64,000 bases of DNA. Origin: Cytidiella melzeri. Lineage: Eukaryota; Basidiomycota; Agaricomycetes; Polyporales; Irpicaceae. The stretch is from the NCBI GenBank assembly GCA_022592445.1, contig JABYQR010000034.1, positions 124,001 to 188,000 on the forward strand, written 5' to 3'. Below, in pieces: positions 56,391 through 64,000 of the stretch (its first letter is position 1; each line of letters begins with the position of its first letter). The notes under the pieces were generated by a model. The model made no database searches. It saw only the letters and a list, made by a program, of their open reading frames with translations, and was not told the DNA's origin. Position numbers and translations under genes: made by a program.

Positions 56391-58871
56391 ATGGGTATCT
56401 CAGAAACGGAATCGTCTGGAGTACCAAAGGATGTCTTTGACGGGGCGGAAAAGGGCCCTATAGACTACTCGTACATCGTCGATGATGACAAGGACGAAGC
56501 CTTGCAGCTGGTAGGACTCGAGCGAACGGGCACATACAGCGAGGAAGATTACCAAAAGGTCAAGAGAAAGCTGGTACGTGCGTTCCAGCCCAAGTAACGG
56601 CAGTGCTAACGCCTTCAGATAGGACTTCGTCATCATTCCGTTATGTATGGCGGTGTACGGGTCTCAATATCTGTGAGTCTATCCGCGATTCTTGCCGTGA
56701 TAAATCTCGAACATTCTTGGTCAGAGACAAAAACGTCCTCAACTATGCCAGGTAGGCAAACATCACCGTGATGCATCGCACTGAATCATTGATACAATGA
56801 CTTACCGTTTCAGCATCATGGGTTTGCCTATCACAGGCCAGGTAAACACGAATAGTCTGTCTTGTTAGTCCATGTCCATCCTGATAATTGTCCATGACGA
56901 TAGGACTACAATCTCTCTTCACTTGTATTCTATCTAGGTGTGCCTCAGTCACTATTGGCGATGTTCGCGCCAAACTCACAACATATGCATGGCAGGCTTC
57001 TTGATATGGGTCTTTCCAACCATGTATATTGCCCAGAAGTCGCCACTGGGAAGATATCTTGGAGTCAATATTGTGCTTTGGGGAATTGTCATGATGCTCC
57101 TCTCCGTTCCGAACACATTTGGTCCCTTCTTCTTCCTTCGCTTGCTCCTGGGTGCGTGCTGTCGTGGCTTGCTACTGTTGTGGACGGATCCAACCCCAAA
57201 TTTCACAGGCATGCTCGAGAGCTGTGTGGCTCCGATCCTCATTTTGATAATCTCCATGTTCTATAGAAAGAACGAACAGGTGCGGCGCTTGGTAATTCAA
57301 ACAGTCGAAATGATAGTGAACTGACTAGGCACATCTTGCTACAGGCCAAACGCATCTCGTGGTTTTATGCGATGGTACGTTGAGCTTGACTTATTATAGA
57401 GATGATTATGATTCTGATCTACTACTCTACCTCAGAATGGCGTTGTTAGCATCTTCGGCAGCTTTGTTGCATACGTAACTCTGCTCTCTAGCCATTATTC
57501 CAGCCGGGATACTGACACGGTGTTTAGGGAATATCGTTCGACACTAACGCTCAAATCCTCCCGTACAAGATCATGTACTTGCTTACAGGCGGGCTCGCCA
57601 TCTCAGTGGGGATAGCCGTGCTACTATGGATGCCTGACTCTCCCGTGCATGCTAGATTCTTGACGCAAGAGGAGCGTGTGATTGCTGTGGAACGCGTGCG
57701 GGATGACCAAGGTGGAACTGAAAATAAGAAGATCAAAAGAAAACAGGTTTTCGAGGCTCTCACAGACGTCAGAACATGGCTCATTGTCATAATGACAATT
57801 ATGAGTACGTCCGGAGCTATATGTGTTCGATTCATTGACCGTGCTAATGTTGAACGTTAAGCGTCGATCCCCAATGGAAGTCTATCAAATTGTGAGTGTC
57901 GGCCAGCCGTGACTTTAAACTCAGGCTTAGCACTAACTTCCTATGACAGTCGGTAACTTAGTCATCAAGGTTCGTCGGCGGTACATTCTATTGTGCTATA
58001 TAATTGCTATTTACACGAGGTCATAGAGCTTTGGATATCCGTGAGTAGGCCGTGTCACGATAACTATGGCCATTGAAAGATCGTCACCTCCCCCAGTTCC
58101 CGCCAGGCACTGATTTTGTCATCTCCTTTGGGCGCGGTTGGAATAATCAGCGCTATACTTTGCGGATGGTACTCAGATTATGTGGTACGTGTCAATCCTA
58201 TCTTCTAATTTGTTCACACTCTCATAAAGGCACAAAGTCCGATAGAATGCTTCCCATTGCGCTCAGCTTGATACCCACTTTGGTGGGTTCAGCCATGCTT
58301 GTAGGATTAAAACCTACCCCAGAACATAAAGCCGCGCTGCTGTTCGGTGAGCACCAAAGACCTCACGGTTACAATTTTCAGACGATTCTTACATTGCCAA
58401 TTCTAGCCGATTATATTGTGAATTTCTTCGGTAGCTCCCTCGCCATATTATACGCATGGAACGCTAGCAATACCAGCGGGTACACGAAAAAGGTGACAAT
58501 CAATGCCATGACATTGGCATCGTTCTGCATCGGAAACATCGTCGGCGCAGAGACCTTCTTACCTAAGGACGCTCCAAACTACATCCCAGGCAAGACTGCG
58601 ATCTTGATATTGCTCTCCGTCTCGTTCTTCCTTTGCTTCGTACTCCGATTCCTCAACATGCGGCTGAACGCCAAGAAAAGACGTGGAATTGCGGAGCTGA
58701 AGGAGAGGAACAGGTGGACTGATCAGGACATCGAAAGGGAGAGGCAGCGTCATGCTTTCCTGGACATGACCGACAAAGAGTAAGAGCTCCGAGGTTATCT
58801 TCCATGGTCGGTCTTCCCTTACTGACGCATGCGATTTTCCCAGAAATCCTTATTTCCTCTACACCCTTTGA
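56391..58871 (+). CDS. Dal5-like MFS carrier, tandem copy 2
   Basis: Seventeen exons: 56391-56573, 56623-56672, 56725-56751, 56814-56841, 56904-56937, 56996-57151, 57209-57279, 57345-57374, 57436-57474, 57528-57804, 57862-57891, 57950-57969, 58027-58040 (14 nt), 58097-58184, 58238-58346, 58407-58779, 58844-58871; 518 residues. It is a clear paralog of the gene just upstream (shared DKxxLNYASIMGLPITGQ, ESCVAPILILIISMFY, MPDSPVHARFLTQEERVIAV, NASNTSGYTKK, RWTDQDIERERQRHAFLDMT). All introns here have GT donors, but several positions differ from copy 1. It ends ENPYFLYTL where copy 1 ends QNMFFIYTM. Twelve helices expected; substrate unknown. Confidence 0.92.
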
Positions 58872-59331
58872 ATGCTTACGACGATGTGCAATAGTTTATG
58901 TATCGATATACTGGATTGAAATCTTTCGCGACGCGCTCGACAGCGTTTGGTCATCACTACGGTGATTATCTGTCAGATTAAAACTCGAAGATCACGACTT
59001 AGCCTCGCTTCCTCATATTGTGCCACAGCTTACGCTGCTGTATATTCGAGGCATGCTTCTCTTGCCGAATCATGAATATACGCCCGTTGGTGGGACGCCA
59101 GTAAGACTGATAGACTTGCCGAGGTTTGGCTGCCCTGACTGCCCTGACACGTGCAGTGATAGACAATATCTTTCTTCAGTAACCCTTTCTGCTGAAATGA
59201 CGTGGGCTTCCATTTCTGCATGAACCACAATCAATATTGAGAATCATTGCATTGTACGAAGCAGGTTCAAGTGTACGGGAGCTGGACACTGTTCATGACC
59301 CTACTTTAGCCATGGCTTAAGCCCGCTAAAT
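58872..59331. other. Intergenic, no gene seen
   Basis: Between carrier 2 and the decayed glycopeptide gene (convergent). No supported feature. Confidence 0.45.
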
Positions 59332-59825
59332 CTAGCAGAAGACGATATTGATCTGTGAATTCGCGAAAAGAGTATCGATAACTTATTTTATTCAATTAGG
59401 AGACTTACGCCGATGTTGCTGCCCAGGCACTGAACGGGTGCTCCGTTGGTAGGATCAGTGAATGAGCCAGGGCAGTCAGGCTCATCGCAGGTCGCGCTTT
59501 CAGAGCAAGCTCCAAAGAAGTTGAAGGCCATCGGATAGGTGCTAAAGAAGGACGAGTACAGTGATCAAGGTGTCTAACCTCAGTTATGCTGACCAGTTAA
59601 CACCGGAGCTCAAGCATTTGGCACCTGCGAAGTCTGTAAGCCAGGAGATGCCTCCAAAGAGCTGACTATCAATGGTGGTGTTGGACGTTGACCCGCCTGG
59701 AGCAACGGACTGAGAGAGAGTACGGGACGGACGCCCATATAGGGGCCGTACAGGGGTTGAGAGCGAGGGGTTGAGAGCGAAAGAATGCGCGTCTACGGAC
59801 TTACCTGAATGATGAACTGGTACAG
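59332..59825 (-). pseudogene. Secreted cysteine-rich glycopeptide (thaumatin-like) gene, 5' end missing
   Basis: Three good exons (59594-59709, 59409-59541, 59332-59352) and part of a fourth (from 59805 up to about 59825) join in one frame: SVAPGGSTSNTTIDSQLFGG, FAGAKCLSSGVNCTYPMAFN, FFGACSESATCDEPDCPGSF, APVQCLGSNIGINIVFC. The spacing of Cys and the DCP..F..P....VQC....I.I.FC ending match the small secreted glycopeptide family of wood- and litter-decay basidiomycetes. Family members begin with a signal peptide and a strand with a Cys; here that part is gone. Reading upstream of the TLYQFIIQ exon meets a stop (TAA) after three codons, exactly where the repeat cluster begins. The 3' part shows no frame break, so the loss may be recent, or a distant 5' exon may exist that I could not find. 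Confidence 0.65.
59752..59779. repeat. 14-bp unit, two tandem copies
   Basis: The unit aggggttgagagcg occurs twice without a gap, inside an intron of the glycopeptide gene. Confidence 0.9.
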
Positions 59826-59917
59826 CGTCCTTTATCGCTTACGACGCTGTACCAGGTATGCACTCACGTTGTATTTGTATCTACGGTCCAATTTAATCGC
59901 TTACGACGCTGTACCAG
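59817..59917. repeat. Cluster of one inverted and one direct repeat
   Basis: ctggtacagcgtc (59817-59829) pairs perfectly with gacgctgtaccag (59843-59855) across a 13-nt loop. In addition a 22-bp sequence at 59834-59855, which includes the right arm, is repeated exactly at 59896-59917. The left arm is part of the glycopeptide exon. This could be the scar of an insertion/deletion or replication slippage that removed the gene's 5' end. Confidence 0.85.
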
Positions 59918-60011
59918 ACTTCTAAATAACAGGTTATGAGCCCCGGCTCCCTGTATATTGCACATCAATACCTACCTATCATTGCATCTTCGAAACCCCT
60001 ATTCCGTCGAC

Positions 60012-60593
60012 ATGTCAGACTCTGAGAAATCTACGACGAAAGACTACAAGTCCAAACTCGAGAAACTCCATGACGACGGAGAAACCAATGACTATGTACA
60101 GTGGGCTATGCAATCTGAGATCATTCTCGAAGATCTCGACTTGTGGAAATATATCGACAAAGATGCTGATGAATCAACGCCACCGCTTGGTCCAAAGGTT
60201 AGACCTTCGACAAGACTCCTCGCGGGTAATAGTGTGGAGGTGGAAGAGGCAGAGAAGAAGGCGAAGATCTGGTGGAAGGATAACAAATACACGTTATCGC
60301 TGTTTGTACGCGCCATTCCGACCCACAAAGTTCCTCTGATCTCCGGTTCTAAGACGGCGCGAGATGCCTGGAACGCCCTGCACGACGAATACATGCCGGT
60401 CAATAGTCTTCGAGCGTCTGCACTTCATCAAGCGATTATGGGTTATAAATGCACCAGTACCCTGATTGTATCCAAGTGGACAGAGAAGATCCGCAACATG
60501 TACATTGATCTCATCAATCAAGACAAAGATTGCATGTCTGACGCAGCATTCGCGAAGACGCTCGCGAACCTACTACCGCTTGACGCTCAGTAA
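60012..60593 (+). CDS. Isolated copia-type gag-like (UBN2-like) ORF, 193 residues
   Basis: An uninterrupted frame with the gag pattern of Ty1/copia elements: LEKLHDDGETNDYVQWAMQS, IILEDLDLWKYID, WWKDNKYTLSLFVRAIP, TARDAWNALHDEYMPVNSLR, SALHQAIMGYKC, SKWTEKIRNMYIDLINQ, AFAKTLANLLP. The zinc knuckle, protease, integrase and reverse transcriptase that should follow are absent: downstream frames are short and unlike pol. No paired LTRs or primer-binding site were seen. It is either a relic or a gag domain kept as a single gene. An in-frame upstream ATG (59958) exists; the inner one (MSDSEKST) was preferred. Confidence 0.7.
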   Translation: MSDSEKSTTKDYKSKLEKLHDDGETNDYVQWAMQSEIILEDLDLWKYIDKDADESTPPLGPKVRPSTRLLAGNSVEVEEAEKKAKIWWKDNKYTLSLFVRAIPTHKVPLISGSKTARDAWNALHDEYMPVNSLRASALHQAIMGYKCTSTLIVSKWTEKIRNMYIDLINQDKDCMSDAAFAKTLANLLPLDAQ

Positions 60594-61409
60594 AACCATG
60601 AGTGTGATTACAGTCATCAGAAAGTCATTTGTCCCTGTTTTCCTACATCAGATGCACTATTTAATGACTGGTAGACAGGCGGCCAGAATGTTGCGTTTGG
60701 AATGGACTACATTAACACTTATTCATGACTTGTTGCGACTGTCATGACTTCAATTGGACTGGTTGTACACATTACGATGACTATCTCCGGAGCCTCCGAT
60801 TTCCTGATCGTGCGTGGTTATACTGGACCTTATCGCGACCATAAGTACACTGGCAACTGACTTCGTCCACACAAGGGCGACACATGGGCCACTTGTGTAA
60901 GGCGTGTTTGCTGTCAATAGATGTCCTTTATAAGTCCCCTACCAGTCAACTGCAGTATCTTTGAGTAACTGCCCACGCCGATCTTGATGCGAGCCGCTGT
61001 CAGTCAACAGTGCTTTCGAAGTCAACTAATCTGCCTCGCACGTTGTCTCCCAGTCCTCGAATAGTCCGTTAGCGGTCTTTCTGAGTCCGTAACATGGTGT
61101 CGAAAAGGTCAAATAATGGTCGTAAATACCGGCTAATCAGTAACTATCGTTCGCGAAATGGGGGCCAATGAAAGGTATGGTATGGGCAGAACGGTATGAC
61201 GACGGCAACCCCTGCGAGTGAATATCAATGGATGGGTAACCACGAAGATGCATAGAACATGGCATAAAGAAAAGTAGGTATTCAGGAAAGCCGGATTGCG
61301 ATGAGATAGTGGGTATATACCGCATGCGTAGGAACGTGCGATAGATATTCAAAGTTTCACGGTAAAAGGGATAGCGATAGGCAAGCGACAACGAAGGAAA
61401 GCGGGGCAA
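60594..61409. other. Unassigned 0.8 kb after the gag-like ORF
   Basis: No frame longer than about 90 codons and no retroelement motif (no DDE, YVDD or CCHC) was seen. It may be decayed element DNA, but nothing shows this directly. Confidence 0.4.
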
Positions 61410-64000
61410 CTAAACCGATGAAGCCTTTGATTTGACTTTAGCCTAGGGAGGGCAGGCGCTCAGACACTGGGCACGAAAGCAAGACTAAACAGAACAATAC
61501 CTCATATTCGCGTTGGCTCGCTGCGAGAAGTTCCTCTGGCTTTTCTTTGAATAGTTCCTTCAGAACTTGGTCAACTGGCAATAAATTACCATTCACGGAA
61601 ATCAGTATGGATGCATTGATTCAGTGACAAAACAGTGGACGTCTCACCGACGGGGCGCTTTGTGCTGCGAGGCAAATCCTTGCCAAGGACTTTGAGCATC
61701 TTGAGAGTCTCCGTCAGGTTCAATCGTTGACTGATGTGCTGAAAGCGACGATTGAGGGCTTCGAAATAGAGTACAAACGGGGACTGGGCTAACCTCGACA
61801 GTTTTGATCAATGTGATCGTCGTTCCGGTAGCAGCGGCGGCTCTGCTAGGCTCAGATGAATCAGCGGGGGAATCAGCCGCGACAGGAACGGCGGGATCGA
61901 CACAGGAATCCGGAGCGTCTGGTCTCGTGGCTTTAGGAGCACCGGTTTTCTTCCCGCGAGCACGGGGTTTAGGCGCGGCCGGAGCTGCAGCTGGCGCGGA
62001 TGCTGCAGGCTTTGGAGCCTCCTGTGAAAGTTATTGGCTATGCAGGGACAAAAGCTGAAAAAAAGGAGATCCTTACACCGCCGGCGTCCAACCATGCTTT
62101 CTTGATTCCACCCACCAACCGTTCAAGGTAATCGTCAGCAATCCAGCGCGAAGGGGCAGGGACATTACGACTATGACACAACTGTCGCGCAACCTCCGCT
62201 ATCTTGATGCCCACAGAGAGCAACTCAAGCGCATGGCCCGTGTTGCCGATTATAGTCCAGTCTTTGATCGCCGGGCCCAGATGGGAGGAATACATGGCAT
62301 GACCCCATTGCGTATCGTTGTTGTCCTCGTCATCGTACTCTTGTGAATTAGGGTCGGCGGTCTTTAGAAGGTGTAAGAAGGCTTTGGCGACCATATCGGG
62401 CGAAGAACGTTTGTGGTTTGGATGCTCGCCCATGATGCCGACCAACGCCTTGATTTCGTCGATTATGTCCGCGCGAATTGAAAGATCCTGTGTCTCTAGG
62501 TAGGCTGATAAGAGTACAATTAGTGACGAAAATGAAAAACAAGGGGGCGCGTGACTTGCAACTTAGCCCGGTGACTGCGAGGGTGCATAAATTAGCGACA
62601 AGGGTGGATGAGGTCAAAAGAAACTTACAGGAGGACGGCACGGAGATGTGCGAGAGGTCGACTATTTTCCGACCAGACGGCAGAGCTGACTCAAACATGC
62701 TAGTAGACGGAGGGGCCGTGCTTGACAATGTACCTTGCCTAAAGGCTGGAGGAAGATGCGGGGAAGAAGGGGGACTGGAGTCCGAGTCAAAGTGGGCTAC
62801 AAGTGGATATGTTTGCTTCAGCATCAGCCATCGTGAACGCGTGATGCGCGAAACTCACCAGACTCGTCGTGGGCAGTCTTGTTCCTCTTTGAAGCAGATG
62901 GGGACAGCTGGAAAGGACCACGTTTGGTCGGCGCTTTCATGGGCGACGCCTGCATTGACTGGCCTTGTATGGTGAACGAGACCATCGGAGATGAAGCGAA
63001 GGTATGGCGAATCTCGTCACGAGAGGGAAGGGGTGTCTGGGGTTGGACGTGCACACTGGCATAGCCATGCCAAGGTGAACCAATAGGGTTGTGCGACGCG
63101 GCTTGGGTTGGGCCAGAAGGGCCCGTGAACGTGGTAAAATTGTGATGCGCCGTCTGGCTGCTTGTTGCGGGAGGTAGGACGGGAGTGGGTGCCGTTGATT
63201 GGGATTCACTCGCCAAGGACGGGGCGGGCGGGCGGAAGACTGGCGTAGATGAACAGGGGTCGCGTGCTAAAGCAGCGGGAGGTGGGTGGGAAGGCGGAGG
63301 CAACTGCCCGCTGTCGGAACGAGCGGGGTGTGTGTGCACGGTAGCTCCTGTGTGGGAGCTCGCAAGATCATTGGTCATGTCGTCTTCGTCGTCTTCGTTG
63401 TCTTCGTCGTCATCTTCGTCTTCAGGTTCGCTTCCGGCTTGACGGGGTGGGCGTCGAGACTTCGCCTTGCCTTTCTTCTTCGGCGGCTGAAGGACGGCTG
63501 AAAGGAAGTACGCAGCCTTGTAGTGATCGCCACAAAGCCTGAGGATGGGGTGTATTTCCTCCAATATGGCCAGCGCGCCATTCCATGCATCCTCGCATTC
63601 AGTGGTATAGTAGCGCACCGTGTTGGGCATATCCTGACCCCCCTTTGCCTCCTTGCACTGCTCCATAACCTTGAGGAGTTTCCTGGCGGTCCCTTTGATG
63701 GCCTTCGACAGATGAAGACGTTCCGCTCGTTCGAGTTCCCGGCCGTCGCTCCACCGGAGGCATTTTGCTGTCGTGCGGGCTTCGTTATTACGGTAGACCC
63801 CGGCTGCCTTTCCGAAGCCTTTACGAGAATCCTTGGTCCAGAGCACACTATCTGGCATGTCCGCGGGTTTTGCCCGTGACTCGGATAGTTGAGCCAGCGT
63901 CTGGCACTCCAGCGATTCTGGCGTGAGCGCTAGGAGCTTATCGACTGTGATTTTTTCTGGCGGTACGATACTAAGGCTAGAAAATAAGAAATCGGACAAA
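61410..64000 (-). CDS. Uncharacterised acidic/proline-rich protein, 5' end outside the window
   Basis: Seven exons in the window: 62859 to beyond 64000, 62629-62796, 62077-62504, 61794-62021, 61648-61738, 61501-61574, 61410-61442; about 720 residues, open at the right edge (the first visible codon is TTG, not a start). I do not recognise the family. The N-terminal visible part is helical (LLKVMEQCKEAKGGQ, YYTTECEDAWNGALAILEEI, HYKAAYFLSAVL). A run of Asp/Glu with interspersed Met/Asn (PEDEDDDEDNEDDEDDMT), a long Pro/Ser-rich disordered part, and a second helical block follow (DIIDEIKALVGIMGEHPNHK, LELLSVGIKIAEVARQLCHS, RWIADDYLERLVGGIKKAWL). The end is Ala/Pro/Lys-rich. It resembles the lineage-specific nuclear-type proteins often found in mushroom genomes; function unknown. 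Confidence 0.72.

Noticed and set aside
59411..59541. Plant-like full thaumatin protein
   Set aside because: The Cys spacing and ending fit the smaller fungal glycopeptide family better than full-length thaumatin-like proteins.
63360..63440. Trinucleotide microsatellite (gtcttc/gtcgtc) as an independent repeat
   Set aside because: It is the coding sequence of the Asp/Glu run of the right-edge protein.
63991..64000. Start codon of the right-edge gene at 63999
   Set aside because: The codon is TTG, not ATG, and the frame is open to the window edge, so the true start is outside.

Overview
The window is nuclear DNA of a filamentous basidiomycete, most likely an Agaricomycete. Evidence: dense genes with many short introns (mostly 47-65 bp, GT..AG with CTNAC-type branch sites), spliced reading frames that close exactly in 6 to 18 exons, and proteins of basidiomycete type (HEI10, Shg1, an APSES-ankyrin MBF factor, Dicer-like protein, Dal5-like carriers, a secreted cysteine-rich glycopeptide). 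All gene models here were spliced by hand. For most of them the exon lengths sum to a multiple of three, which is an internal check. Layout, left: a 5' part of a HEI10-type meiotic RING ligase (minus, runs off the left edge); a 1795-residue coiled-coil protein with a C-terminal GAR (Gas2) domain; a Bem1/Scd2 polarity scaffold; Not3/5 of the CCR4-NOT complex; mitochondrial ribosomal bL12; a 691-bp terminal-inverted-repeat element; a Dal5-like carrier; Shg1 (COMPASS) back to back with uroporphyrinogen decarboxylase; Cdc14 phosphatase back to back with the MBF DNA-binding factor Mbp1; mitochondrial ribosomal uL24; a poorly resolved 2.5-kb stretch; and a small cytochrome c oxidase subunit. Middle: a Dicer-like protein with Dicer-dimer, PAZ-like, RNase IIIa and RNase IIIb parts but no helicase, then four lineage-type proteins of unknown function, a ZNRD2-like zinc-ribbon protein, an EDEM/Mnl1 alpha-mannosidase-like protein with a PA domain, adenine phosphoribosyltransferase, ribosomal protein eS1, Atg10 and a mitochondrial-type acetyl-CoA acetyltransferase. 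Right: a tandem pair of paralogous Dal5-like carriers with differing intron sets; a decayed secreted glycopeptide gene whose 5' end is lost at a cluster of inverted and direct repeats; an isolated copia-type gag ORF; and a partial acidic/proline-rich gene that runs off the right edge. Most of the region is housekeeping and the genes do not form one pathway. The accessory part is 58.9-64 kb plus the element at 14.8-15.4 kb. The most unusual observations are the helicase-less Dicer, four GC-AG introns in three genes, micro-exons of 7 nt (HEI10) and 4 nt (carrier 1), and intron turnover between the tandem carriers.
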